The notes under the pieces were generated by a model. The model searched no databases and was not told the DNA's origin. It worked only from the letters and a program-made list of their open reading frames with translations. Source: JAWKWH01 sp041397625 (GTDB lineage: Bacteria > Pseudomonadota > Alphaproteobacteria > Rhizobiales > Rhizobiaceae). Taken from it: a stretch of DNA of 64,000 bases. Of this stretch, positions 53,504 through 63,892 are shown one piece after another. Made by a program: the position numbers and the translations under genes. How positions within the stretch are numbered: the first letter of the stretch is position 1; each line of letters begins with the position of its first letter. The stretch lies in the NCBI GenBank assembly GCA_041397625.1, contig JAWKWH010000006.1, positions 1-64,000 of the forward strand, given 5' to 3'.

Positions 53504-53688
53504 GCCTCCCCCCTTGAGGGGAGGCACAAGAGACCGAACGAAGTGAAGGTCGATTGGGTGGGGGTACCAAGGAAGTACGATCTTCGCCCTTACCCCCACC
53601 CGGATCGGCGTCGGCAAGCCTTACTTCGAGCTTACTTGATGCAGAACCGGGCGGCCGCGCCTCTCCGACCTCCCCTCAAGGGGGAGGT
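53504..53688. repeat. palindromic intergenic repeat element, about 185 bases
   Basis: The left end holds GCCTCCCC-CCTTGA-GGGGAGGC (53504-53525) and the right end ACCTCCCCTCAAGGGGGAGGT (53668-53688). Between them GGGTGGGGGTA (53556-53566) is mirrored by TACCCCCACCC (53591-53601). This nested palindrome is of the kind scattered between genes in Mesorhizobium-like genomes. It fills the gap between convergent rlmB and the membrane-protein gene, where it may also stop transcription. Confidence 0.75.
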
Positions 53689-53702
53689 GGAATAGCCGGG
53701 CA

Positions 53703-54947
53703 TCAATTACTTCTAACTGACCCTTCTCGGTCTCTCAGGCGCGCCGGCAACGAAAAATCAGGCTTCCACTCTGACACCAGCACGACGATCAGGCCGGAAA
53801 TGAAGACGAAATAGAACCGGTCGTCGGGCAGCGGAAAGCTGGCGAACTTGCCCAGCGTTCCGATGACGAGCGCGAAGGCGAGCGCATTGCCGCGCGCGCT
53901 CATCCGGCCGGCCTTGGCCAGCAACGCCCAGCCGGCGACGAGCAGCGCCAGCAGCATCGGCCAGTCATTGTCCATAAGCGCCACCACGGCGCCGCGCATA
54001 TAGCCCTTGATCATCTCGACCAGCGAGAAGTCGGGCGAAAACCCGGTCATCGAGTTCTGGATCTCGATGCAGGAGAAATAGAAGTGCGGCCACCAGCCCG
54101 GATGGCCGCTGATCTTCTGGACGTAGAGCACGCAGGCCAGCGCGGCGAGGAACGTCGCCAGGATCGGCAGGAAACGCCGGCGAAACAATACGGCCGCGAT
54201 CAAGAGCGCGAAGACGAGGATGATGTTGTCCGGGCGCACCAGCACCGAGACAACCAGCAGCGCGCAGGCCGCCAGATTGAGGCCGCGCGTCGCCAGCATG
54301 ATCGCCGAAAGCGACACCAGCGCCAGCAGCATGTCCGGCGACGACGCCGTCGTCATGTGGGCATAGTCGGCCAGCACCAGGAGCGGCATCGCCACCACCG
54401 CGCCCTGCAGCGCCTGTCGCTGCCACAGCCACAGCAGCACCAGCAGGCCGACGCCGAGCGCCGGCAGCACGCTCAGCAGGATTGCCGCCTGCGCCAGTCC
54501 GGTCAGCGGCTCGAGCGCCCGCATCAGCGCCACATAGGCGATCTTGACCCGGTACATCGACAGTTGCGATTTGAAATCGGCCGGATTTTCCCACTGGTGC
54601 AGGTTGTACGGATTGCCTGCCTTGAGCTTGTAAAGCTGCGATTCGCGTGCGCCCGGCGTGATTTCCGCCCAAGCGTGTTCGTGCAGCGCCTGCGGATCCT
54701 CGTAGCGGTTTTCGAGCGCGGTCGCCACATAGGCCAGCATGTCCCAGTTGTAGTCGGGACGCACCACGCCGTAGGCGGCGATGCAAACCACGGTCATCAC
54801 CGTAAGCGTGGCCGTGACGCGCTCCAGCACCGCGCGCGTCGCAAACCACCGCGTCAGCGTGCCGACAGGCCCGCTCGACAGCAACCGGCCGACCGGCGTC
54901 TGGCGCTCGTTCGTCGTCCGGCTGCCGCCATTGTCCGTCACGGCCAT
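53703..54947 (-). CDS. multi-pass membrane protein, possibly GT-C-type glycosyltransferase
   Basis: The 414-residue product has roughly nine to ten hydrophobic helices. The first (about 44-62) is followed by a periplasmic-facing loop with an acidic residue, Asp69 in PDYNWDMLAY, the kind of position used by GT-C enzymes that take sugars from polyprenyl phosphate donors. I do not recognise a named family. It is the last gene of the surface-glycan unit, three bases after the aminotransferase stop. With a DprE1/UbiA-type pathway nearby, transfer of a lipid-linked sugar is a reasonable but unproven role. Confidence 0.7.
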   Translation of the reverse strand: MAVTDNGGSRTTNERQTPVGRLLSSGPVGTLTRWFATRAVLERVTATLTVMTVVCIAAYGVVRPDYNWDMLAYVATALENRYEDPQALHEHAWAEITPGARESQLYKLKAGNPYNLHQWENPADFKSQLSMYRVKIAYVALMRALEPLTGLAQAAILLSVLPALGVGLLVLLWLWQRQALQGAVVAMPLLVLADYAHMTTASSPDMLLALVSLSAIMLATRGLNLAACALLVVSVLVRPDNIILVFALLIAAVLFRRRFLPILATFLAALACVLYVQKISGHPGWWPHFYFSCIEIQNSMTGFSPDFSLVEMIKGYMRGAVVALMDNDWPMLLALLVAGWALLAKAGRMSARGNALAFALVIGTLGKFASFPLPDDRFYFVFISGLIVVLVSEWKPDFSLPARLRDREGSVRSN

Positions 54948-54950
54948 GGC

Positions 54951-56423
<1,473 letters not shown>

Positions 56424-56438
56424 GGCCTGTAGCGTCTC

Positions 56439-57449
56439 CTATTCGGCCGGCATGCGCACCGCTTCGGGCAGCGGCACGCCGTCCCTGCCCTGGCGGTATT
56501 CGCGATAGGCGGCGATCAGCATGTCCTCGTCGCGGAATTCCGGCACCCAGCCGAGATCGCGCCCGGCCTTCGACACGTCGAGGATGCACATCTCGTCGGC
56601 GATCAGGTACTGCTCGGGATCCATGATCGGCATGTTCAGAAGGTCGAGCAGGTCGAGCGTCCGCTTCACCGCCCAGCCCGGCGTCGGCAGCAGAATCGAC
56701 TTCGAGCCGGCGTGACGGACCAGCTCGCCGAGCAGCTTGCGCACCGGCGGCGGGTTGAGCGAGCCGAGATTGTAGGCTTCGTTCGGTACGCCGGCCCTGA
56801 AGGCGGCGCGCGCCGCCTCGGCGCAGTCATAGACCGAGATGAACTGGTAGGGGTTCCTGCCCGAGCCGATCATCGGTACCGGCAGGTTCCAGTCGATCAG
56901 CTTGAACAGTTTCGTCAGGATGCCGAGGCGGCCGGGGCCGATGATCAGGCGCGGACGGAAGAGGGAAATGTCCATGCCCTTGTCGCGCCACTGCCAGCAC
57001 AACTCCTCGGTCTTCCACTTCGACAGGCCGTATTCGCCGAGCGGATTGGCCGGATGGTCCTCCGTCTGCGGCCAGGTGTAGGTGTGGCCATAGATCATGT
57101 CGGTGGTGTAGTGCACGAGTTTCGATGCGCCGGCCTTGTCCATGGCCTGGATGATGTGTTCGGTGCCATGAAAGTTGACCGGCCAGAAGAAGTCGTGGCG
57201 CTTGGCCCGCACCTGGATCGGCGACAGCATCTTGGCCGACAGGTTGTAGACCATGTCGTCGGCGCGGATGCCGACCGCCTCGACCGCTGCCGGATCGGTC
57301 ACGTCGCAGAAGACGAACTCCGCCTGCCGGTAGTGGCCGAGATCGCTCTTGGCGATGTCGGCGACGATCACCTCGTGGCCGTCCTCGATCAGTTTGGGGG
57401 CAAGATGGCGGCCGACAAATCCGTCGCCGCCGAAGATGATGTGTTTCAT
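56439..57449 (-). CDS. NAD-dependent epimerase/dehydratase (extended SDR)
   Basis: The 336-residue product opens MKHIIFGGDGFVGRHLA (GGxGxxG at 7-13), has an LSAKM segment, catalytic TTDMIYG with YGLSKWK as the YxxxK motif, and FRPRLIIGPG, as in nucleotide-sugar epimerases and ketoreductases. It could fill the reductase role that DprE2 plays next to DprE1 in mycobacteria, though DprE2 is a shorter classical SDR; equally it may modify a nucleotide sugar. It overlaps the upstream small membrane gene by four bases. Confidence 0.88.
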   Translation of the reverse strand: MKHIIFGGDGFVGRHLAPKLIEDGHEVIVADIAKSDLGHYRQAEFVFCDVTDPAAVEAVGIRADDMVYNLSAKMLSPIQVRAKRHDFFWPVNFHGTEHIIQAMDKAGASKLVHYTTDMIYGHTYTWPQTEDHPANPLGEYGLSKWKTEELCWQWRDKGMDISLFRPRLIIGPGRLGILTKLFKLIDWNLPVPMIGSGRNPYQFISVYDCAEAARAAFRAGVPNEAYNLGSLNPPPVRKLLGELVRHAGSKSILLPTPGWAVKRTLDLLDLLNMPIMDPEQYLIADEMCILDVSKAGRDLGWVPEFRDEDMLIAAYREYRQGRDGVPLPEAVRMPAE

Positions 57450-57877
57450 CCGGCAAGCTCGCTGGTTTGGATTTTCTGTTGTGTCTGGTCTTCCGCCACC
57501 GCGTGGCCGCCGCCGCTCTGCGCGATCAGCACCGTGCCGACGCAGATGAAGGCGATGCCGGCGATGCGCAGCGCGTTCAGGTCTTCGCGGAAGACGAAAT
57601 AGGCGAACACCGCCACCGCCACATAGGCAAGGCTCAGGAACGGATAGGCGAACGAAAGCTCCACCTTCGACAGGACGTAGAGGTGCGAGGCCATCGAAAT
57701 GACGAACACCGCAAGCCCGGCGAAGATCCAGGGGCTGAACACGATCTGCAGGATCTTCAAAAGCGGATTGACGTTGGCGAAACTCAGCGGGCCGAGGTTC
57801 ATCATGCCGTATTTGAGCATGAGTTGCGCCGCCGCATTGGTCATCACGGTAAACAGGATGAAGGGTAGGAATTTCAT
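57446..57877 (-). CDS. small four-helix membrane transporter (EmrE/ArnE-like)
   Basis: The 143-residue product has four hydrophobic helices (about 5-22, 45-68, 74-95, 101-122) and the ELSFAYPFLSLAYVAVAVFAY stretch common to SMR/ArnE-ArnF proteins. In ArnE/ArnF the pair flips undecaprenyl-phosphate-aminoarabinose across the inner membrane. As a partner of a polyprenyl-phosphate-sugar pathway a flippase role is attractive, but unproven. It is the first gene of the leftward unit and its promoter region is AT-rich with palindromes. Confidence 0.8.
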   Translation of the reverse strand: MKFLPFILFTVMTNAAAQLMLKYGMMNLGPLSFANVNPLLKILQIVFSPWIFAGLAVFVISMASHLYVLSKVELSFAYPFLSLAYVAVAVFAYFVFREDLNALRIAGIAFICVGTVLIAQSGGGHAVAEDQTQQKIQTSELAG

Positions 57878-57887
57878 GACGCCGTCC

Positions 57888-57945
57888 TTTGATGTCCTGT
57901 TACATCAAAACCGCAAACATTTCGTGAAAACATCAAAATTGATGT
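57888..57945. promoter_or_regulatory. two TGATGT/ACATCA inverted repeats in a promoter region
   Basis: TTTGATGT-N6-ACATCAAA at 57888-57909 and ACATCAA-AA-TTGATGT at 57930-57945 give four related half-sites within 58 bases, just upstream of the small transporter gene. A third palindrome, AACCAT-GA-ATGGTT, lies at 57969-57982. The 115-base gap is AT-rich, as expected of a promoter. The cognate regulator is not in the window. Confidence 0.6.
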
Positions 57946-57992
57946 AAAAAATTCAACAACTTACCATTAACCATGAATGGTTCGAATTTTAA

Positions 57993-59351
57993 TCATTCCG
58001 CCGCCGCCAGAAGCGGCAGGCGCCGGGCCGGCAGCCGGCCTGCCGTGCGCGCCCAGAAATCCGACATGAAGGCGGGATCGCGCAGCGCCTCCAGTTGCGG
58101 CCATTCGGGAAACGACGCGGCGAAGGTTTCGGCGCTCATATGGGCGTCCTTGTAGGGATTGACCGCACCGCCGGCGGCAACCGTGATCCGGTTCAGCTGT
58201 TGCAGCAATTCGGCCGTCCGTGCGCCGCGATAGGCAAAATCGAGCGTCAGCGTGTAGCCGGCGCGCGGAAACGACACCATGCCCGGCGAAGCCAGCGCGC
58301 CGAAGCGCTTGAGCACGGTCAGGAACGATGCCTGGCCTGCCTCGCGCGCCACGCGCATCAGTGTCGGAACCGTCTTGCGCGCCTTTTCCGCCGGAATGAC
58401 GCTTTGGTGCTGGACCAGGCCGCGTGGCCCGTAGAGCCGGTTCCAGTCGGCTACGCCGTCGAGCGGGAAGAAGAAAGCGTCATGGGTCGAAAACCGCCGC
58501 GACGGCCCGCGTGTCTTCGCCAGCCGGTAGGCGGTGTTGAACATGCGCACGAACGGCCGGTTGAGCATGTTGAGCGGCGGCTGCACCGGTACCGCAAGCC
58601 GGGTACGGTCGTCGCCCCGGGGCGCGCCGGGCCGGCCGCGGGCATGATTTCCGGTCAGAAGCAAGCCCCTGCCCTCCGAGCCGCCGGAGGCGAGCTGGTC
58701 GATCCAGGCAACCGCATATTCATTGGTCTCGTCGGCACCGATCGCGCGATCGAAATAATCGTCAAGCGAACCGAGCGGCGTCACCGTCTCCTCGATCGTC
58801 AGCGAGGAGACCTTCATCAGCCTGATCGAGGCGCGGGTGATCAGTCCGGTCAGGCCCATGCCGCCGATCGTCGCCGCAAAGAGTTCGGCATTCTTTGCCC
58901 GCGAGCAGGTGCGTTCGCTGCCGTCGGAACGCAGCAGGTCGAAGGCGAGAACATGGCAGCCGAACGTGCCGCGCCGGTGGTGGTTCTTGCCATGGATATC
59001 GTTGGCGATCGCACCGCCGAGCGTCACGTGTTTGGTGCCGGGCACCACGGCGGGAAAGAAGCCGTGCGCCGCCGCATAGGCAATGATGTCGCCAAGCAGC
59101 GCCCCGCTTTCCGCCTCCAGCACACCGGTCGCCTTGTCGAGGCCGATGATGCGGTTGTGGCCGCGCATGTCGACGATGGCGCCGGCGCCGTTGTGGCAGC
59201 TGTCGCCGTAGCTGCGGCCGTTACCGTAGGCGAGCAGACTGCCGGGGCCGGCCGCGCCGGTGCGCAGCAGTGCCATGGCTTCGCCCGCGGCGAGCACGTC
59301 GCGCTGCCCGCGGGTCAGATTGCCGAAACTGTCGTGGCGGACGGATTTCAT
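57993..59351 (-). CDS. FAD-binding oxidoreductase, DprE1-like (decaprenylphosphoryl-ribose oxidase type)
   Basis: The 452-residue product has the FAD-binding p-cresol methylhydroxylase-type fold: YGNGRSYGDS (about 42-51) and TLGGAIANDIHGKNHHRRGTFG (about 110-131). The C-terminal half shows TLTLDFAYRG and NPYKDAHMSAETFAASFPEW, matching my memory of DprE1, in which the Lys of this segment is catalytic. DprE1 oxidises the 2-hydroxyl of polyprenyl-phosphoryl ribose. It overlaps the HAD-UbiA gene by four bases (ATGA), and that enzyme would make its substrate. Confidence 0.85.
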   Translation of the reverse strand: MKSVRHDSFGNLTRGQRDVLAAGEAMALLRTGAAGPGSLLAYGNGRSYGDSCHNGAGAIVDMRGHNRIIGLDKATGVLEAESGALLGDIIAYAAAHGFFPAVVPGTKHVTLGGAIANDIHGKNHHRRGTFGCHVLAFDLLRSDGSERTCSRAKNAELFAATIGGMGLTGLITRASIRLMKVSSLTIEETVTPLGSLDDYFDRAIGADETNEYAVAWIDQLASGGSEGRGLLLTGNHARGRPGAPRGDDRTRLAVPVQPPLNMLNRPFVRMFNTAYRLAKTRGPSRRFSTHDAFFFPLDGVADWNRLYGPRGLVQHQSVIPAEKARKTVPTLMRVAREAGQASFLTVLKRFGALASPGMVSFPRAGYTLTLDFAYRGARTAELLQQLNRITVAAGGAVNPYKDAHMSAETFAASFPEWPQLEALRDPAFMSDFWARTAGRLPARRLPLLAAAE

Positions 59352-60784
59352 TGCATCGCCGCGACCACCAGCAGCAATCCGCCAATGGCGATCACCAGCT
59401 GGCTGCGCCAGTCGCGTACCAGGAACACCACCGGATCGTCATGCAGCTCGCGCCGGCCGGCCAGAACCCAGATGCGCAGCGTCAGGTAGAGCACGATCGG
59501 CGCCAGCGGCCAGATCATCCACGGATTTGCATAGAGCTCGCGCACCGAGGCGCTGTCGATGTAGAGCGCCAGAACCATGGCGGCGGCAAACGCGGCGGAA
59601 ACGCCGCCCTGTGCGATGACCGACAGGTCCTCGGGCCGGTAGCCGCGTCCTGCGATCCGCGTCCCCTCCTCGACATCCGTGTCGGCCAGCTCGACATGGC
59701 GTTTGACCAATGCCAGCGACAGGAAGAAGAAGATCGAGAATGCCAGCAGCCAGAACGACACATCGGTGCCGGTGGCCGCCGCGCCGGCCAGGATCCGGAT
59801 CGTGTAGAGCCCGGCAAGCGTGAACACGTCGATCAGCAGCATCCGCTTCAAGGAAAGCGAGTAAGCTGTTGTGGTAACGAGATAAAGCACCAGGACCAGA
59901 CCGAAAAGCGGGTCCAGCAGCAGCGCCGAGGCCGCGCTGAGCGCCAGGAGGCTGCCGGCACTGGCGAGACCGAACGGGATCGACAGCGTTCCGGCGGCGA
60001 ACGGACGGTTTTTCTTCGTCGCGTGCTTGCGGTCGAGCGGCATGTCGAAGAAGTCGTTGACGATGTAGATCGCGGACGCTGCGGCGCTGAGCGACACGAA
60101 GGCGATCGCGCAGGCGAGAACCATGCCGGTATCGAAATATTCGTGCGACAGTACCATCGGCACGGCGATCAGCGTGTTTTTGAGCCACTGATGCACGCGC
60201 AGCATCTTGATGATGGTCCTGACCGACGGTTTGGACGTCTCGATCAGTTCGGCGTCATGGCGCCGCTGCCACCGCGCCGCCGCACCGTCGGGCGCCACGA
60301 CGATGGCCGAACCGGCGGCGTCGAAGACGGCGATGTCGGCCCTGCTGTTGCCGACATAGTCGAAACCGCCGTCGCCGAATTCGCGGGTCAGCGCGTCGCG
60401 CTTGCGTGTCGCCGTCAGGTTGCAGGTCGCGTCGGTGGCGAGAATCGCGTCGAATAGGCCCAGATGATCGGCAATCGCCTCGGCAAAGCGCTCATGACTG
60501 CCGGTCGCCAGGATCAGCCGCCTGCCGGCTTCCTTCTCGGCTGTCAGCCGCTCGACCACTTCGGGCCGGTAGGGCAGCGCCGTCGCATCCAGCTCAATGC
60601 GCGCCGCGATCTCCGACTTGAGCCGCGCCTTGCCGCCGGCAAGCCACAACGGCAGCATGAACAGCGCGAGCGGATTGCTGCGCAGCAGCTGGAACAGGCT
60701 TTCCCAAAACAGGTCGGTGGCGATCAGCGTTCCGTCGAGGTCGACGGCCAGAACCGCGTGCCTTGTCTCAGATCGCGCATCCAT
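59348..60784 (-). CDS. HAD phosphatase-UbiA prenyltransferase fusion (polyprenyl-phosphoryl-5-phosphoribose synthase type)
   Basis: The 478-residue product has an N-terminal HAD domain (about 8-195; DLDGTLIATD nucleophile motif, TGSHE, GNSRADIAVF) fused to a UbiA-type membrane prenyltransferase (about 205-478). The latter shows HQWLKN, NDFFDMPLDRKH and KKNRPFAAG, which resemble the polyprenyl-phosphate phosphoribosyltransferase branch rather than ubiquinone enzymes. Prediction: it joins PRPP to a polyprenyl phosphate and the HAD part removes the 5-phosphate. ATG 60784 is chosen over an upstream frame extension. Confidence 0.86.
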   Translation of the reverse strand: MDARSETRHAVLAVDLDGTLIATDLFWESLFQLLRSNPLALFMLPLWLAGGKARLKSEIAARIELDATALPYRPEVVERLTAEKEAGRRLILATGSHERFAEAIADHLGLFDAILATDATCNLTATRKRDALTREFGDGGFDYVGNSRADIAVFDAAGSAIVVAPDGAAARWQRRHDAELIETSKPSVRTIIKMLRVHQWLKNTLIAVPMVLSHEYFDTGMVLACAIAFVSLSAAASAIYIVNDFFDMPLDRKHATKKNRPFAAGTLSIPFGLASAGSLLALSAASALLLDPLFGLVLVLYLVTTTAYSLSLKRMLLIDVFTLAGLYTIRILAGAAATGTDVSFWLLAFSIFFFLSLALVKRHVELADTDVEEGTRIAGRGYRPEDLSVIAQGGVSAAFAAAMVLALYIDSASVRELYANPWMIWPLAPIVLYLTLRIWVLAGRRELHDDPVVFLVRDWRSQLVIAIGGLLLVVAAMQ

Positions 60785-60911
60785 CAAGAACCATGCCTTC
60801 CCCGTTCCGTCCGCCCTTTGCCGGCGTCGTTGTCGCAATTTGGGGGTTGCTATGGCACGCCGCGATTAGAAAATGCTGAATATCCAGCGATTTGGGCGCC
60901 GGCGCAGATGC

Positions 60912-60944
60912 AAAAGGCCCACCATCGTTAACGAATGGTGAGCC
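60912..60944 (-). terminator. rho-independent terminator after the small secreted protein gene
   Basis: Read on the minus strand, GGCTCACCAT and ATGGTGGGCC pair (one mismatch) around a loop containing CGTTAACG, followed by TTTT. It lies 39 bases after the stop of the gene at 60983-61243. Confidence 0.8.
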
Positions 60945-60982
60945 TGATGCCTGGTATTTTACTCGAATGCGCGCGAACGCGC

Positions 60983-61243
60983 CTATTTGAAGACGGCGCG
61001 GCCGCCTGAAATCTCGATCGTCTCGCCGCCGCTCAGCGCCTCACGGTCGCCATTGGGCATGGTGACGAAGCAGCCGCCGTCGCAGAATTCCAGCGATTCA
61101 CCGACGCCGAGCACCAGCTCGGACCGGGCGCCGCTCTCGGTGACGACCAGCGTGCGCTGGACATCGTCCTTGTTGGTCACGGTCGCGGCAAACGCCGGTG
61201 GTGCGATCATTATTCCCGCAAGCAGGATCAGAAACTTTCTCAT
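60983..61243 (-). CDS. small secreted protein of unknown function
   Basis: The 86-residue product has a Sec signal peptide (MRKFLILLAGIMIAPPAFA, cut after AFA-AT) and a short mature domain of about 66 residues rich in beta strand. It has two closely spaced cysteines (FCDGGC) that may form a disulfide. No family is recognised. It is a single-gene unit with its own terminator, downstream of the mechanosensitive channel gene by 129 bases; that gap shows no gene. Confidence 0.8.
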   Translation of the reverse strand: MRKFLILLAGIMIAPPAFAATVTNKDDVQRTLVVTESGARSELVLGVGESLEFCDGGCFVTMPNGDREALSGGETIEISGGRAVFK

Positions 61244-61372
61244 TTCGTTTCACGGTGTTGCCACCGCCTCTGTTCGGGCGCGCCGCTGACGCGCGTTCCT
61301 CGATATGATGCCACAATAAAGGCGGATTTCTGAACCGGGCCTGAACATCCTGTTGTGGCGGTTTTTCCGGTT

Positions 61373-63892
61373 TCAGTCGTCCGGATCGATCTTGCGCCGC
61401 CGCCTTCGCCGCGGTGGCACCGGCTCAGCGGCTGCTTTTTCCGCCTCGGCCGCCTTTTTCGCCGCGGCAACCGCTGCCGCCCTCCGCCGCGCTTGCGCCT
61501 TGCGCGCCTTGTCGGCGGCGGCCTCGGCGCTTTCCGTCCTGATGTGGATATCGCGTTGCGGGAACGGGATTTCAATGCCCTCTTGTTCGAAAGCCTCGAC
61601 GATGGCGTAGCGCACATCGTTCGACACGGTCATGATGTTGGAAATGTCGTAGAGATACATCCGCACCTCGAAGTCCAGCGACGAAGCGCCGAAATCCTTG
61701 AAAACCACCGCCGGCTCCGGATTCTTGGTCACCATGTCGTGGCTTTTGGCGATCTCCATGAGGATATCGCGAACGCGCGTCACGTCGCTGCCATAGGCGA
61801 CGCCGATGGCGACTTCGGCGCGACCGAGCTTATTGCGATGCGTCCAGTTGCCGACCGCCTGGTTGATCAGCTCCGAATTGGGCAGCAGGATCGTCTGGCG
61901 CTGGAAGGTCTCGATCTCTGTGGCGCGCACATTGACCCGCTTGACGGTTCCCTCGTAGCCGCCGGCAACGATCCAGTCGCCGGCCTTGAACGGCCGCTCG
62001 GCCAGCAGGATCAGCCCCGACACGAAGTTCGACACGATGTTCTGCAGGCCGAAGCCGATGCCGAGCGACAATGCGCCGGCCACCAGCGCCAGGCTTGACA
62101 GGTTTATGCCCGCCGCCACCACGCCGATCAGCGCGGCAAGGGCGATGCCGGCATAGCCGATGGCGGTTCGGATGGAATTGCGCACGCCCGAATCGATGCG
62201 GCTGCGCGCCAGCACGGTGCCGTCGAGCCAGCGCTCGAACCAGCGCGTCGCCAGGTAGCCGACGAAGAAGATCAGGAATCCCGTCAGGATGCCGCCGATG
62301 GAAATCGACACCGAGCCGATATTGATCTCCGAAAACGCGCGAATGGCCCAGGTCTTGACGTCGCCGAACTTGAACCCCCAGTTCAGCAGTACGACCGGAA
62401 TGCCGATCAGCAGGATCAGGAGATGCAGCAGAAGGCTGATGACGACGCCGATGCGGTCGACCGCCATTTCGCCGAGACCGAAGAATTGGCCCATGCGCCT
62501 GCCGATGGCGGTCTGCTGGAATGCGCCCTCCGCCGAAACCGCCCCGGCCGACAGGAATCCCAGATACATCGTCACCAGGATGCCGCTGGTCACCACGATC
62601 TGCTGGGAAATGAACGCCGCCAGGCCGACATAGCCGAACAGCGTCACGGCGATCGTGCCCAGCCCCAGTAGATAGAGCGGATAGCGCACGATGCGCGGCC
62701 ACCGCTTCGGCAGGCCATCCCGGCCGGCCAGCGGTTTGACGGAGGCGATCAGCAGCACCAGCACGCCGACGATGGTGTTGAGGATCAAGCCGGTCGCCAC
62801 GGTGAGCTGCAGCGGCGAGCCCAACACCTCGAAAACGGTTCCGAACAGGAAATCCAGGCCGGTCGCCGTCGCCAGGGCGGTCACCAGCCAGACCAGGTAA
62901 TGCGCCGCGTCGCCGTGCACGGGCAGGAGCCGCCAGCCGGGCAGGTTCGGCGACAGGACCGCTTTGGCCAGCCAGTGGATGTAGAAGATGACGATCACCA
63001 CCTCGAGCGTCATGCCGAGGATTTCGCGGATGTCACCGCGCAGCACCTGGAACCATTGATAAAGCACCAGGGTCAGAATGAAGAACACGAACAGCGCCAG
63101 GGTCGGCAGCAGCGTCGACCAGAAGGCCACCGTCAGGCGCGACAGATAGGACGGGTTCTCGATCTCCGGATTGCGCGACATCACCGGGCCGACGAGCCGT
63201 CGCCCGAAGATGAAGATGACGATCGCCGCGGCCAGCGAGAAGAACGTCGCCAGCAGCATGGCGTTCAGCTTGTAGGCGACGACGAACCGCAGCCAGAAAT
63301 AGAACGTTTTGTAGAGCTTGCCGGTTTCGGTCCAGAAAGCGCCCAGCACCTCCTGGCCGAAGGCGAACGACAGGTCGTAGCGCTTCGACAGCGTACGGGC
63401 GAACAGGTCGCGCCTGAGCTCCGAAATGCGATCGATCAGGCCGCTGACCTCGACGGAGAGCGTTTCGGCCTCGCCGATCAGCGCGTTGATCTCGGCGCGC
63501 TCATTGGTCAGCGAGGCGCGCTCCTCGGCGACGATGTCCGGTTCCGGCGCCTCGTGTTCGCCGGGTGCTGCGCCAAGCTGATCGAGCCTCAGCCTGATTT
63601 CGTTCAGCCTCGGTCTGAGGTTCACCGCGCTTCCAAGGATCTTCTCGGCAAGCGATTCCAGCTGCAGCCTGAGTTCGACGAGCTTGTTGTCGTCCTCCGA
63701 ACTCGTATCGATACTGTCGGATATCTCCTTCACCTTCTGGGTGAGTTCGGCGACGACAGCCTTCTGCTCCTCGAGCACGTTGTTCGCCGTCTGCGCCCGC
63801 AGCGCCCCCGGCATCATCACCACCGCCAACGCCAGGAAGAAACTGGCGACATACGGTAAGAAGGCGGAACGATGGACGGCTGCCGGAATCAA
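61373..63892 (-). CDS. large MscS-family mechanosensitive channel (with extended periplasmic region)
   Basis: The 839-residue product starts with a signal peptide cleaved after ALRAQ (about residue 34 from the TTG). A periplasmic region with coiled-coil helices (about 35-190) follows, then some ten membrane segments and a C-terminal MscS domain. The pore helix is recognisable in GALSLGIGFGLQNIVSNFVSGLILLAERPFKAGDWI. The last 60 residues are Ala/Lys/Arg-rich. TTG 63890-63892 is chosen because GGAGGGG lies six bases upstream; an ATG 99 bases earlier gives no signal peptide. It relieves osmotic pressure. Confidence 0.88.
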   Translation of the reverse strand: MIPAAVHRSAFLPYVASFFLALAVVMMPGALRAQTANNVLEEQKAVVAELTQKVKEISDSIDTSSEDDNKLVELRLQLESLAEKILGSAVNLRPRLNEIRLRLDQLGAAPGEHEAPEPDIVAEERASLTNERAEINALIGEAETLSVEVSGLIDRISELRRDLFARTLSKRYDLSFAFGQEVLGAFWTETGKLYKTFYFWLRFVVAYKLNAMLLATFFSLAAAIVIFIFGRRLVGPVMSRNPEIENPSYLSRLTVAFWSTLLPTLALFVFFILTLVLYQWFQVLRGDIREILGMTLEVVIVIFYIHWLAKAVLSPNLPGWRLLPVHGDAAHYLVWLVTALATATGLDFLFGTVFEVLGSPLQLTVATGLILNTIVGVLVLLIASVKPLAGRDGLPKRWPRIVRYPLYLLGLGTIAVTLFGYVGLAAFISQQIVVTSGILVTMYLGFLSAGAVSAEGAFQQTAIGRRMGQFFGLGEMAVDRIGVVISLLLHLLILLIGIPVVLLNWGFKFGDVKTWAIRAFSEINIGSVSISIGGILTGFLIFFVGYLATRWFERWLDGTVLARSRIDSGVRNSIRTAIGYAGIALAALIGVVAAGINLSSLALVAGALSLGIGFGLQNIVSNFVSGLILLAERPFKAGDWIVAGGYEGTVKRVNVRATEIETFQRQTILLPNSELINQAVGNWTHRNKLGRAEVAIGVAYGSDVTRVRDILMEIAKSHDMVTKNPEPAVVFKDFGASSLDFEVRMYLYDISNIMTVSNDVRYAIVEAFEQEGIEIPFPQRDIHIRTESAEAAADKARKAQARRRAAAVAAAKKAAEAEKAAAEPVPPRRRRRRKIDPDD

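Noticed and set aside
53504..53688. Repeat element read as a CRISPR array
   Set aside because: There are only nested inverted repeats, no regularly spaced direct repeats and no cas genes.
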